Of a stretch of DNA of 64,000 nucleotides, positions 16,641-25,654 are shown piece by piece; position 1 is the first letter of the stretch, and every line of letters starts with the position of its first letter. The stretch is taken from contig JAZUMK010000042.1 of the NCBI GenBank assembly GCA_045603585.1, positions 1 to 64,000 of the forward strand, in the 5' to 3' direction. Both the position numbers and the translations under genes were made by a program. This DNA comes from SFEL01 sp045603585 (lineage in GTDB: Bacteria > Bacillota > Clostridia > Christensenellales > CAG-138). The notes below the pieces were generated by a model. That model worked only from the letters and a program-made list of their open reading frames with translations. It did not search any database and was not told the DNA's origin.

Positions 16641-18611
16641 ATGGCAACAGACATACGCTATCTTAATTTGCTTTCAAGGGAGTTCCCCTCTGTGGATTCC
16701 GCAAGCGCGGAAATTATAAAGCTGCAGGCAATACGCAGCCTGCCCAAGGGCACCGAGCACTTCATGAGCGATATTCACGGCGAGCATGAGGCTTTTCTGC
16801 ATATTCTGGGCAATGCATCCGGCGCAATTTACGAAAAAATCGACGAGCTGTTTGAGCATGCCCTCACCCCCGAGGAAAGGCGCAGCCTTGCAGTGCTGAT
16901 ATACTATCCTTCCGAAACCCTCCACGAAATAAAGTCCGGCATGACTGCAGGCATGTCCGATTGGTACAGGATAACCATACACCGGCTCATCGAGATGGCC
17001 CGCTATACCGCCTCCAAATATTCCCGCTCCAAGGTTCGTCAGGCAATGCCCGAGGAATATGCCTACATAATGGAAGAGCTGCTCAAGTCTCAGGATCAGC
17101 GCAACAGGCAGCATTATCACGATAACATTATCCGTTCCATAATAGATACCGATGTTGCGGATACCTTCATCGTGGCCTTCTGCACCTTCATCAAGCGCAT
17201 GGCCGTGGATACTCTGCATATAGTAGGCGATATATTCGACAGAGGCCCCCATGCGGACGTTATACTTGATCATCTTATGGAGCATCACAGCGTGGATATC
17301 CAGTGGGGCAATCACGACGTGCTGTGGATGGGTGCAGCGGCAGGCAATCCCGCCTGCGTTGCCGTAGCGGTAAAGAACTGCCTCCATTACGACAATCTGG
17401 ACATGCTGGAAAATGCCTACGGCATAAACCTGCTTAACCTTGCCATATTCAGCGACAGGATCTACGGCGATGCGGAGGTATTCCATCCCCGCAACATGCC
17501 TGCAGGCCACCGCCTGCCTCAGGACGAGGTGCTGTTCTCCCGCATGCATAAGGCCATGTGCGTAATACAGTTCAAGCTGGAAGGCCAGCTGATAAAGCGC
17601 AGGCCGGAATACAACATGGACGACCGCGATGTGCTGTCCCGGGTGGATTACGAAAAGGGCACCCTTGAGGTGGATGGGGTTGAATATCCCCTCAGGGACA
17701 ATCATTTCCCCACCATCGATCCCAAGGACCCCACGAAGCTTACCAAAGAGGAGCAGGATGTTATAGACCAGCTGGTATCCAGCTTCCAGCGCAGCGAAAA
17801 GCTGCAGACCCATGCCCGCTTCCTTTATTCCGTAGGCGCGATATACCGCTGTCATAACGGCAATCTGCTGTATCACGGCTGTATCCCCTGCACCGAGGAC
17901 GGCGAATTCCAGGAATTCACCCTTTATTCCGATAAGCCCCTCAAGGGAAAAGCGTATCTGGACTGGGCAGACCGTCTTGCCCGTCAGGGCTACTTTGCCC
18001 CCGAGGGCAGCATGGAGCGTGAGCGCGGCAAGGACTTCCTCTGGTTCCTGTGGTGCGGACGCAATTCACCAATATTCGGCCGTACACACATAGCCACATT
18101 TGAACGCACCCTCATCGAGGACAAAAACGCATGGCCCGAACCCAAGAACCCCTATTATAAGTTCTACGGCGATGAGGAATTCTGCCGCAAGATACTGGAT
18201 GATTTTGGCCTGCATAAGCCCTGGAGCCGCATTATCAACGGCCATATTCCCGTAAAGGTAAAAGAGGGCGAAGACCCTCGTAAGGCCGGCGGACGGCTGG
18301 TGGTGATCGACGGCGGATTCTGCAAGGCATATCAGAAGCAGACCGGAATAGCAGGCTATACCATGTTCTTCAGCTCCCACGGTATGCGCATAGCCTCCCA
18401 TGAGCCCTTTACCACCAGAAGCGATGCTATTTACGGCAAGAAGGATATAACCTCCCATTCATTCATAGTGGAAAACCTGCCCAGACGTCTGCTTATTGCG
18501 GATACCGACCTTGGCGAGGAGCTTGCCCAGAGAATATCCGACCTTAAGGAGCTGCTGGCAGCATACCGCGCCGGTAAGATAAGGACGGACGGCACCGGAG
18601 TAAACATATAA
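16641..18611 (+). CDS. fbp: Fructose-1,6-bisphosphatase, class III
   Basis: 656 aa, close to the usual length of about 640-670 for this Firmicute class. The metallophosphatase signature is present: HFMSDIHGEHEAFLHI, then HIVGDIFDRGPHADVILD and WGNHDVLWMGAA. Further typical blocks are KGKAYLDWADRLARQGYFAPEGS and NGHIPVKVKEGEDP with a GGFCKAYQ motif. It dephosphorylates fructose-1,6-bisphosphate in gluconeogenesis, matching the pckA gene later in the window. Start ATG 16641 has GGAGG upstream. It is followed after 27 bases by the desulfhydrase-like gene. Confidence 0.97.
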   Translation: MATDIRYLNLLSREFPSVDSASAEIIKLQAIRSLPKGTEHFMSDIHGEHEAFLHILGNASGAIYEKIDELFEHALTPEERRSLAVLIYYPSETLHEIKSGMTAGMSDWYRITIHRLIEMARYTASKYSRSKVRQAMPEEYAYIMEELLKSQDQRNRQHYHDNIIRSIIDTDVADTFIVAFCTFIKRMAVDTLHIVGDIFDRGPHADVILDHLMEHHSVDIQWGNHDVLWMGAAAGNPACVAVAVKNCLHYDNLDMLENAYGINLLNLAIFSDRIYGDAEVFHPRNMPAGHRLPQDEVLFSRMHKAMCVIQFKLEGQLIKRRPEYNMDDRDVLSRVDYEKGTLEVDGVEYPLRDNHFPTIDPKDPTKLTKEEQDVIDQLVSSFQRSEKLQTHARFLYSVGAIYRCHNGNLLYHGCIPCTEDGEFQEFTLYSDKPLKGKAYLDWADRLARQGYFAPEGSMERERGKDFLWFLWCGRNSPIFGRTHIATFERTLIEDKNAWPEPKNPYYKFYGDEEFCRKILDDFGLHKPWSRIINGHIPVKVKEGEDPRKAGGRLVVIDGGFCKAYQKQTGIAGYTMFFSSHGMRIASHEPFTTRSDAIYGKKDITSHSFIVENLPRRLLIADTDLGEELAQRISDLKELLAAYRAGKIRTDGTGVNI

Positions 18612-18638
18612 CAGGCAAAATATAAGGAGAATTGGCAT

Positions 18639-19622
18639 ATGAAAGAATTTTCTGATTTCCCGCGGATATCCCTGGGCATACTGCCCACTCCCATGTACAG
18701 GCTGCCCAATATCAGCAGGCTGCTTGGCAAAAATGTATACGTAAAGCGTGACGATATGACAGGCGTTGCCCTTGGCGGCAACAAAGTGCGCAAGCTGGAG
18801 TTTCTCATTGCGGACGCAATGGAGCAGGGCTGCGATTATATGCTGACCACCGGCGGAGCCCAGAGCAATCATGCCATGCTTACCGCAGCCTGCTGCAGCA
18901 GGCTGGGCCTTGGCTGCATACTCGTGCTGCAGAAGCGGGGCGTATGGCAGAAGCTGGGCAATCAGATAATCAACAGCCTGCTGGGCGTGGATGTGCGCTT
19001 TGTGGATACCGATAATTTTGACGAAGTATATGCCGAAATGGAGCGCATCTGCGACGAGCTGCGTGCGCAGGGGCATAAGCCCTGTCTGGTGCCCATGGGC
19101 GGCTCTGTGCCCAGGGGCTCGCTGGGCTATGTGAACGCCGCAAAGGAAGCCATTGAGCAGGCAAAGGCCATGGGCGTGACCTTTGATGACATAGTATGCT
19201 GCACCGGCAGCGGAGGTACCCATGCAGGTATGGACCTTGGCGCAAGGCTGTATTCTCCTTCCACCCGTGTAACCGGCATTGCCGTAAGCGATACCGAGTT
19301 TAAGCCCATCGTTGCAGACCTTGTAAACGGCGCGGCGGAGCTGATGGAAGCGGAGGTAAAAGTAGCTGCTGAGGATATAAACGTATACAAGTGCTTTGGT
19401 GCAGGCTATGCCATTCCATCCGCAGCGGGTGTTGAGGCCGTAAAGCTGATGGCAAAGCAGGAAGGCATAATACTTGACCCCGTTTATACCGGCAAAACCT
19501 TCGCAGGTCTCCTTCAGCTTGCACAGCAGGGCTACTTTGAGGGCAGGGAAAACATCCTCTTCCTCCACAGCGGCGGCGCCGGCGGCCTGTTCGCTATCGA
19601 TATGGATCATACGGAAGGATAG
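18639..19622 (+). CDS. PLP-dependent D-cysteine desulfhydrase / ACC deaminase family enzyme
   Basis: 327 aa. The fold type II PLP enzyme pattern is clear: VYVKRDDMTGVALGGNKVRKLEF (Schiff-base Lys in GGNKVRK), GGAQSNHAMLTAA, and the phosphate-binding CTGSGGTHAG. This combination is typical of D-cysteine desulfhydrase (DcyD), which turns D-cysteine into pyruvate, sulfide and ammonia. ACC deaminases are close relatives and cannot be excluded by eye. ATG 18639 follows AAGGAGAATTGGCAT. It lies 27 bases after fbp and may be read from the same transcript. Confidence 0.85.
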   Translation: MKEFSDFPRISLGILPTPMYRLPNISRLLGKNVYVKRDDMTGVALGGNKVRKLEFLIADAMEQGCDYMLTTGGAQSNHAMLTAACCSRLGLGCILVLQKRGVWQKLGNQIINSLLGVDVRFVDTDNFDEVYAEMERICDELRAQGHKPCLVPMGGSVPRGSLGYVNAAKEAIEQAKAMGVTFDDIVCCTGSGGTHAGMDLGARLYSPSTRVTGIAVSDTEFKPIVADLVNGAAELMEAEVKVAAEDINVYKCFGAGYAIPSAAGVEAVKLMAKQEGIILDPVYTGKTFAGLLQLAQQGYFEGRENILFLHSGGAGGLFAIDMDHTEG

Positions 19623-20006
19623 TAAGCTATGTTTATCTTCTTTTCTTTTTCTTTTCGGGAGAAAAGAAAAACGAAAAGAAGCAAAAGAAAAAGAAAAGCC
19701 AAAGGGAAATATAATAAAAGTGGTATGCGATAGTGCGTACCACTTTTGCTTTTGAGGATGGTTATGTGTTTTGGCAGGAATGTTATCCGTCTTTGCCGTA
19801 GGCAAAGATACCTTAAAAGGGTGGTGGGCGGGAATGGATAATGCTTTATCCGCCAAACACAAATTCGGCCTCCCATCGAGGCCGAATTTGGATAGCACGT
19901 ATATGTATGTTTAATAATTTGTTTTACGTTATTCTTTGGCGCTTTCTTTTAAAGAAAGTGCGACTTTTTTGGTTCTTTTTTCTTAGAAAAAAGAACATAT
20001 CAAAAC
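19623..20006. repeat. Gene-free stretch packed with hairpins (palindromic repeat region)
   Basis: 384 bases without a gene. Seven inverted repeats were found. 19637-19656 pairs with 19661-19681 (T-rich, about 20 bp, one bulge, GGGA loop). GTGGTATGC pairs with GCGTACCAC near 19720-19745. TCTTTGCC/GGCAAAGA lies near 19790-19810, and a short GGATA/TATCC hairpin near 19835-19850. AAATTCGGCCTC pairs with GAGGCCGAATTT (19861-19889). GCGCTTTCTTT pairs with AAAGAAAGTGC (19939-19961) followed by CTTTTTT. GTTCTTTTTTCT pairs with AGAAAAAAGAAC (19972-19996). The outer ones can serve as terminators for the convergent genes. The rest looks like palindromic intergenic repeats. Confidence 0.7.
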
Positions 20007-21368
20007 CTACAGCAGCTTCTTAGTCTGGATGTAAACGTCGCCGGAGCCCAGTGTGATGACGATATCTCCGGGGGCGGCGTGCTCATCCAGCCATGCGCGG
20101 ATATCTTCGAAGGTGGGCAGGTAAATGCCGTTGCCGCCGCCTGCGTTTATGCTGGCAACCATATCACGGGCGTGAACAGAGCCGTCGTCCTTTTCCCGGC
20201 CGGGGAAAATATCCGGCACCAGCACCGCGTCCGCCTGATTGAAGCAATCCACCACACCTGTAAAGAGGGTCTTTGCGCGGGTATAGCTGTTGCACTGGAA
20301 AACGCACCAGAGCTTATTGTGGCTTACGCGGCTTGCGGCGTCCAGCGCGGCGCGGTTTTCCGAGGGATGATGGGCATAGTCGTGATATACCCTGATGCCG
20401 TCCCGCTCGCCGTAGAATTCAAACCTTCTGCGGGTATTGCGGAAAGCGCTGAGGGCTTCTGCGATGACCTTGAATTCACCGCCCAGATGCAGCGCAACCA
20501 CCGCAGCGGCCATTGCGTCTACCACGCCGTGGCTGCCGGGCACATGCAGCTTGATATTGCCAAGGGATTCGCCCTTGCAGCACAGGTCAAAGGAGGGGCA
20601 GCCCTCATTGTCGTAAACGAGATTTGCGGGGGTATAGTCCGCATCTGCCATGCCGTAGGACAGCTTATTTCCGGGGAAATTGTCGAAAAGCTTCTTTACC
20701 CTGAAGTCATCGGTACAGGCGATAAAGCAGCCGTCTTCGGGCAGAAGGCCGATAAACTTTTCAAATGCCTTTACGATGTTGTCTATGGTTTTATAATAGT
20801 CAAGATGGTCGTTGTCGATGTTGTTTATCAGGGCAACGGTGGGGCGGAGGGTGAGGAAGCTCTCGACGTATTCGCAGGCCTCAGTGATAAACAGGTCATG
20901 GGAGCCTATGCGGGTACCGCCCTGTAAGAATTCAACAAAGCCGCCGATATGCACCGTGGCATCCATGCCGCCCATATGGGAGATAAGCGCCAGCATGGAG
21001 GTGATGGTGGTTTTGCCGTGGCAGCCTGCTATGCCCACAACGTCCTTATAGCCTTCGGTAAGCTGACCCAGCACAACGCTGCGCTCCAGCTCGGGTATGC
21101 CAAGGCGTGCGGCTTCCGCCCGCTCCGGATTATCCGGCTTGATTGCGGCGGAGTATACCACAAGGTCGGCATCTCCGATGTTTTCGGCCTTCTGGCCGAT
21201 GGTAACGTCGATGCCCAGCTCTTCAAGGCGCTCGGTAAAGGGGGATACGGCGCTGTCGCTGCCCTTGACTTCATAGCCGCGGGCGCGGAGAATCTGAGCC
21301 AGACCGTTCATGGAACAGCCGCCTATGCCGATAAGATGTATTTTTTTATGTCCGTCAATGTGGGTCAT
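20007..21368 (-). CDS. murC: UDP-N-acetylmuramate--L-alanine ligase MurC
   Basis: 453 aa from ATG 21368, which has GGAGG five bases upstream; an earlier in-frame start would overlap that site. Mur ligase signatures: IHLIGIGGCSMNGLAQIL, the ATP loop GIAGCHGKTTITSM (near 113-126), TEACEYVESFL, INNIDNDHLDYY, and the C-terminal VYHDYAHHPSEN. It adds the first amino acid to the peptidoglycan precursor in the cytoplasm. The length equals the family norm. It lies 42 bases downstream of ispE on the same strand. Confidence 0.96.
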   Translation of the reverse strand: MTHIDGHKKIHLIGIGGCSMNGLAQILRARGYEVKGSDSAVSPFTERLEELGIDVTIGQKAENIGDADLVVYSAAIKPDNPERAEAARLGIPELERSVVLGQLTEGYKDVVGIAGCHGKTTITSMLALISHMGGMDATVHIGGFVEFLQGGTRIGSHDLFITEACEYVESFLTLRPTVALINNIDNDHLDYYKTIDNIVKAFEKFIGLLPEDGCFIACTDDFRVKKLFDNFPGNKLSYGMADADYTPANLVYDNEGCPSFDLCCKGESLGNIKLHVPGSHGVVDAMAAAVVALHLGGEFKVIAEALSAFRNTRRRFEFYGERDGIRVYHDYAHHPSENRAALDAASRVSHNKLWCVFQCNSYTRAKTLFTGVVDCFNQADAVLVPDIFPGREKDDGSVHARDMVASINAGGGNGIYLPTFEDIRAWLDEHAAPGDIVITLGSGDVYIQTKKLL

Positions 21369-21410
21369 ATTGTCCTCCATAAAACAGCGAATGCTACGCA
21401 AATCATTATA

Positions 21411-22223
21411 TCATATCGTATGGCAAACACAAGCAAAAGGCAGATGGGAAAGGGATACCGCGGCCTTTCGGGCGGCCGCCTCATTTTTAAATATGCCCAC
21501 CACCGCCGCGCCGCTGCCCGTCATAAAGGCGGACACTGCGCCGCTGTCCAGAAGCATTTGCTTATGCAGGGCAATTTCGGGCAAAAGGGCGGATGCGGGC
21601 GGCTCAAGGGCATTTTTGCAAAGGGATGCAAGAAAGGCGGTGTCGCCTTTTTTTATTGCGGCGATGGCGCCGTCCGTATCCGGATGCTCCACAGGAAGCT
21701 GCAATGACCTGAACAGCCCCGCCGTGCTGACCCCGCCGCTGCCCTTTACTATTACCATATTGAGCCTTGGCGTGGGAAGGGGGGTGAGTATTTCGCCCAC
21801 GCCTTCCGCCGCAGCGCAGCCCCCCATAAGGCAGAAGGGAACATCCGCGCCGACCTTGAGCCCCAGCTCATACAGCCGCTTTTCCTCTATGGGATATCCG
21901 TAAAGCTGATTCATGCCCCTTAATACCGCCGCCGCGTCCGCGCTGGCGCCGCCGAGACCTGCCTCGGAGGGGATGTGCTTTGTAAGGCGGATATCTGCCC
22001 CTTTGCCTGTTTCCTGCCGGAAAAGCCCTGCGGCCTTTACTGCGGTGTTGTTTTCGGGCAAAGGAATATCACAGCTGAAGCGGATATCTGACCCGGGCTG
22101 AATATCCACAACGTCGTGCAGAGAAACTGCACACATAACGCTCCGAAGGTCATGATAGCCGTCGGGACGCTTCCTGAGCACATCCAGGGTGAGATTTATT
22201 TTTGCATATGCCTTGATCTCCAT
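21411..22223 (-). CDS. ispE: 4-diphosphocytidyl-2-C-methyl-D-erythritol kinase IspE
   Basis: 270 aa. The GHMP kinase pattern is complete: AYAKINLTLDVLRKRPDGYHD at the N-terminus, the ATP loop IPSEAGLGGASADAAA near 84-99, GADVPFCLMGG, and the C-terminal SAFMTGSGAAVVGIF. It phosphorylates CDP-methylerythritol in the MEP isoprenoid pathway, which supplies undecaprenyl carrier lipid. The gene is divergent from spoIIR and probably co-transcribed with murC. Confidence 0.95.
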   Translation of the reverse strand: MEIKAYAKINLTLDVLRKRPDGYHDLRSVMCAVSLHDVVDIQPGSDIRFSCDIPLPENNTAVKAAGLFRQETGKGADIRLTKHIPSEAGLGGASADAAAVLRGMNQLYGYPIEEKRLYELGLKVGADVPFCLMGGCAAAEGVGEILTPLPTPRLNMVIVKGSGGVSTAGLFRSLQLPVEHPDTDGAIAAIKKGDTAFLASLCKNALEPPASALLPEIALHKQMLLDSGAVSAFMTGSGAAVVGIFKNEAAARKAAVSLSHLPFACVCHTI

Positions 22224-22253
22224 ATCTGCATTATAACAAAAGGGCTGTGAAAT

Positions 22254-22283
22254 GTATATGCGTCCTTGGGTGTGGGGATAATT
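22254..22283 (+). promoter_or_regulatory. Candidate sigma-F (forespore) promoter for spoIIR
   Basis: GTATA and GGGGATAATT are separated by 15 bases, close to the Bacillus sigma-F consensus (GYATA, spacer 15, GGnnAnAnTn). It lies about 30 bases upstream of the spoIIR start. In Bacillus spoIIR is the model sigma-F target. Confidence 0.6.
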
Positions 22284-22312
22284 TCACCAGCGTATTAAAA
22301 AAGGAGATCCGT

Positions 22313-22840
22313 ATGAAAAAGTTCATTTATATAGCAGCGGTATGCATGCTGAGCTTTATGCTTATGCTTGTATTCAGGCCAAGGGTATTCCGACTGCATG
22401 TTATCGCAAACAGCGACAGCGCGGCGGATCAGACCGTAAAGCTTGCGGTGCGGGATGCCATACTGAGCTACGAGCGGGATATGTGGGACGTATCCTCCGC
22501 AGCGGAGACAAAGGAGCGGCTGATGGCAGACGGAGCGGGGCTGTATGCCGCAATTGACAGCACCCTCAAAGGATACGGCATGGAGTATTCCGCGGAGCTG
22601 CATATGGGCCGCTATGACTTTCCGGACAGGGAATATGCAGGCGTGGTATATCCGGCGGGAGAATATCAGGCTCTGCGGGTGATACTGGGGGAGGGCAATG
22701 GAAAAAACTGGTGGTGTGTAATGTTTCCGCCCCTGTGCATACTGGAGGCTCCTGATGGGGAAATTGAGAAGGAGGCTAAGTTTGACAGCCTTATTCTCAA
22801 GCTCATAAGGGAGGTAAAATCAGGTGAAAAACAGCCATAG
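22313..22840 (+). CDS. spoIIR: Stage II sporulation protein R
   Basis: 175 aa from ATG 22313, preceded by AAAAGGAGATCC. One N-terminal signal/transmembrane segment (about 4-20) is followed by the SpoIIR hallmark FRLHVIANSDSAADQTVKLAVRDAIL and, later, GNGKNWWCVMFPPLCILEAP. SpoIIR is made in the forespore, exported, and triggers SpoIIGA to process pro-sigma-E in the mother cell. A sigma-F-like promoter lies upstream. The next gene, sleB, starts 17 bases inside this one. Confidence 0.94.
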   Translation: MKKFIYIAAVCMLSFMLMLVFRPRVFRLHVIANSDSAADQTVKLAVRDAILSYERDMWDVSSAAETKERLMADGAGLYAAIDSTLKGYGMEYSAELHMGRYDFPDREYAGVVYPAGEYQALRVILGEGNGKNWWCVMFPPLCILEAPDGEIEKEAKFDSLILKLIREVKSGEKQP

Positions 22841-23507
22841 GGCGGTGGCCCTGCTGATGATAATCGCGTTTGTATGCCTGCTTATCCCGGTGAATGCGGA
22901 CGCTGCGTCATTGGGACAGGGCTCATCGGGGGAAAAGGTAAAAACCCTGCAGAGCAAGCTGAAAAAGTGGGACTATTACGATGGGCCCGTTGACGGCGTA
23001 TACGGAAACGGCACCCGCCGGGCGGTGGAAAAATTCCAGCGCAAGAACGGCCTGACGGTGGATGGGGTGGTTGGTCCTGCTACGGCAAAAGCCCTGGGAA
23101 TGTCTCTGGGGGGCAGTTCATCAGGATCCTCAGGGGGCGGTTCCTCAGGCAGCTCTTCAAATAAAAACCTGTATCTCCTTGCTCAGCTGGTTCATGGCGA
23201 GGCAAGGGGAGAGCCGTATAAGGGCATGGTTGCGGTGGCGGCGGTGGTGCTGAACAGGGTGGAAAGCTCATCCTTTCCAAACAGCATTTCGGGGGTAATA
23301 TACCAGAAGGGGGCATTTTCCGTGGTGGATGACGGGCAGATAAACCTTGCGCCGAATGAACAATCCATCAAGGCAGCAAGAGACGCCATGAACGGCTGGG
23401 ATCCCACAGGGGGCTGCCTCTATTACTATGCTCCTGCCAAGACCACAAATAAATGGATGCTGTCACACAAGGTAAAGGTGAAGATCGGCGACCATTCATT
23501 CTTTTAA
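22824..23507 (+). CDS. sleB: Spore cortex-lytic enzyme SleB
   Basis: 227 aa, GTG start at 22824 with AGGGAGG upstream, overlapping spoIIR by 17 bases. A signal peptide (to about residue 27) is followed by a peptidoglycan-binding domain (LGQGSSGEKVKTLQSKLKKWDYYDGPVDGVYG), a Ser/Gly linker (about 95-112), and the hydrolase_2/SleB catalytic domain with LLAQLVHGEARGEPYKGMVAV and the catalytic Glu in HGEARGE. It cleaves muramic-delta-lactam-containing cortex during germination. ypeB follows directly. Confidence 0.95.
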   Translation: MKNSHRAVALLMIIAFVCLLIPVNADAASLGQGSSGEKVKTLQSKLKKWDYYDGPVDGVYGNGTRRAVEKFQRKNGLTVDGVVGPATAKALGMSLGGSSSGSSGGGSSGSSSNKNLYLLAQLVHGEARGEPYKGMVAVAAVVLNRVESSSFPNSISGVIYQKGAFSVVDDGQINLAPNEQSIKAARDAMNGWDPTGGCLYYYAPAKTTNKWMLSHKVKVKIGDHSFF

Positions 23508-23519
23508 AGGAGAGGGCTT

Positions 23520-24848
23520 ATGAGGGAAAAGACTGTTGTTATGCTGAAAAAATACGCTCTGCCCATACTGCTGGCCGTTGCCCTTACAGGGGTGAGTCTG
23601 TGGGCGTTCAGTCAGCGGGCGCTGGCAAAAAGCTATAAAAATGTAGTGCAAAGCGGATACATGCAGGCTTACGGCGAACTGACGGACGATTTGTATGAGC
23701 TGGAAACAGCACTGTCCAAGCTGATGGCGGTAAGCTCGCCTGCCCAGTATGTGCTGCTGCTGGATGAGGTGTGGCGGCTGTCGGGGTCTGCGGTCAGCAA
23801 TATGTCCCATCTTCCGGTGTCCCACGTGGATACGGCGGAGCTGAATCAGTTTATCGTGCGGCTTGGGGACTATGCCCATGCCCTTACAAAGAAGGCCGTC
23901 AACGGCGGCATGATAACCGAGGAGGATACGGAAAATATAGCCAAGCTGAGAAACAGCTGCGCTTCCCTTGCGGCGGAACATGAGCAAAAGCTGAGGGCAG
24001 GGGAAATACCTGATGGGGAAAGCGATGCATACTATGTGCAGGCGGAGGAGACCCAATACAAGGAGGGGGAGGATATTGCAAAATTTCCCACCCTTATATA
24101 CGACGGGCCCTTTTCAGAGAGCAGCGAAAAGCTGCAGCCGCTGGGCCTGAAGGGAGCGGAGGTGGATCAGCAAACCGCAGAGGGGATGGCCGAAAACATC
24201 GCCGGCATGGATATGACCTTCTCCGGAGCAAACGAGGGACAGATACCCGCATATGAGTTCAGCTTTTCTGATGAAAACGGCAGCTGGGCAGAGGTCTCAG
24301 TTACAAAACAGGGGGGTATGCTGCTGTATTATATGTCTTCTCCGGCGGGAAATGCCCAAGGCAAGCCCGAGGAGGCGGAGGGGCGGAAATATCGGGATAT
24401 TGCCCTTGCAAAGCTTGGTGAGCTGGGATATGGGGAGATGCAGAGCGCATATGCCCAGTATTATGACGGCGTGGCGGTGATAAACTTTGCGGCGGTGCAG
24501 GATGGAGTGCTGCTTTACAGCGATCTTGTTAAGGTATGGGTGGACAGGGAAAGCCAAAGGGTGTGCGGTATTGATGCCCGAAATTACCTTTTCAGCCACA
24601 GGCAGAGGGAATTTGCGCAGCCTCATGTATCCAAAGAGGAAGCTCAAAGCATGCTGTCATCTGCTCTTCAGGTGCAGGGCCATGCAATGGCGCTGATACC
24701 TGTTACCCCCGAAACCGAGGTGCTGTGCCATGAGTTTAAATGCACGCTGGGCGAGGATTCATACATACTTTACATAAACGCCGCAAACGGCCGGGAGGAA
24801 CAGATATTCAAGATAATCGACAGCGAAGACGGTCAGCTGGTGATATAA
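23520..24848 (+). CDS. ypeB: Germination protein YpeB
   Basis: 442 aa. An N-terminal membrane anchor (about residues 12-32) is followed by the helical YpeB N-domain and C-terminal PepSY-like repeats (for example GYGEMQSAYAQYYDGVAVINFAAVQDGVLLYSDLVKVWVD split across two blocks). YpeB stabilises and localises SleB in the spore, and the two are almost always encoded together. It starts 12 bases after sleB (AAAGGAGAGGGCTT before ATG 23520) and is the last gene of the spoIIR-sleB-ypeB unit. Confidence 0.93.
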   Translation: MREKTVVMLKKYALPILLAVALTGVSLWAFSQRALAKSYKNVVQSGYMQAYGELTDDLYELETALSKLMAVSSPAQYVLLLDEVWRLSGSAVSNMSHLPVSHVDTAELNQFIVRLGDYAHALTKKAVNGGMITEEDTENIAKLRNSCASLAAEHEQKLRAGEIPDGESDAYYVQAEETQYKEGEDIAKFPTLIYDGPFSESSEKLQPLGLKGAEVDQQTAEGMAENIAGMDMTFSGANEGQIPAYEFSFSDENGSWAEVSVTKQGGMLLYYMSSPAGNAQGKPEEAEGRKYRDIALAKLGELGYGEMQSAYAQYYDGVAVINFAAVQDGVLLYSDLVKVWVDRESQRVCGIDARNYLFSHRQREFAQPHVSKEEAQSMLSSALQVQGHAMALIPVTPETEVLCHEFKCTLGEDSYILYINAANGREEQIFKIIDSEDGQLVI

Positions 24849-24877
24849 TCCTTCATATCAGAGCAAATACGGCATAA

Positions 24878-24904
24878 AACCGCCCCTTATGGGGGCGGTT
24901 TTTG
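24878..24904 (+). terminator. Intrinsic terminator after ypeB
   Basis: AACCGCCCC and GGGGCGGTT form a 9-bp stem followed by TTTT. Confidence 0.88.
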
Positions 24905-25030
24905 CAGGGGCGAAATTGTCAAGCTTCACACAAAGATTGCTCCCTTTACTTGACAACGGAAAAAAAAGGACGTAATCTTATATATTATATCTTTTTTATT
25001 AAGATTATTATGCAGAAAGGGCATTGGCCG

Positions 25031-25639
25031 ATGGACAGCGTGCATTCCGTCATCCGCAGGGAACTGTGCTCTTTTGCAGCAAAGGCATATGAGAACGCCA
25101 CACCGGACATGTTTGATATGGATTGTCCGGGGGCGGAGATTTCCGCGCCGCTGGGCTTCAGGCCGGGGCCGGACGGGGCATGGTGGCAGCAGCGGCTGAG
25201 CGGCCTTGCCAAAGAATATCCCCCCATGCTGTACGGCACAAAGCTTATAAAATGCATTTCTTCCGCAAACGGACATCTGCTTTTTCATCTTTCGGACGAT
25301 GCATATTCCGCAATAATTTCCCATATAATAAAAAACTATCCCAAGCCCCAAATGCCGGAGGATACCGGCGATATTGTAAACTATGCCCTGGCCCGCATGC
25401 TGATGCTGAGCCGAAAGGGCGGCAGCGGATGCCCCGATGCCTTTAAAAAAGGGCTGTGGCTGTGTTTGTGCATAGAGGGCTTTGAAGGAAAAAAGCGGGA
25501 GGCCCTTCGAAAGCGGGCGGCAGAGGCGCTGCTCAACGCAATGGAAGGGATGACCGGGGCGGAGCGGGACGGCTTAAGGGAAACAGCCGGCGGCTGCGCC
25601 GATTGCGCCGCAAGATTATTGACGATAAATCCCCGATAG
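25031..25639 (+). CDS. Hypothetical protein with ArgRS-like segments
   Basis: 202 aa from ATG 25031. AAAGGG lies about 11 bases upstream, and longer upstream starts have no ribosome site. The stretch CISSANGHLLFHLSDDAYSAI resembles the end of the N-terminal add-on domain of arginyl-tRNA synthetase. DIVNYALARMLMLSRKG resembles the start of the DALR anticodon-binding domain. The catalytic Rossmann part is absent. This may be a small stand-alone tRNA-binding relative, but I cannot prove homology by eye. It is followed closely by a metal-dependent hydrolase gene. Confidence 0.55.
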   Translation: MDSVHSVIRRELCSFAAKAYENATPDMFDMDCPGAEISAPLGFRPGPDGAWWQQRLSGLAKEYPPMLYGTKLIKCISSANGHLLFHLSDDAYSAIISHIIKNYPKPQMPEDTGDIVNYALARMLMLSRKGGSGCPDAFKKGLWLCLCIEGFEGKKREALRKRAAEALLNAMEGMTGAERDGLRETAGGCADCAARLLTINPR

Positions 25640-25654
25640 GAGGTAAATATAAAT

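Noticed and set aside
24902..25030. Longer N-terminus for the ArgRS-like protein
   Set aside because: The extension begins inside the ypeB terminator, has no ribosome site and is AT-rich. ATG 25031 is preferred.
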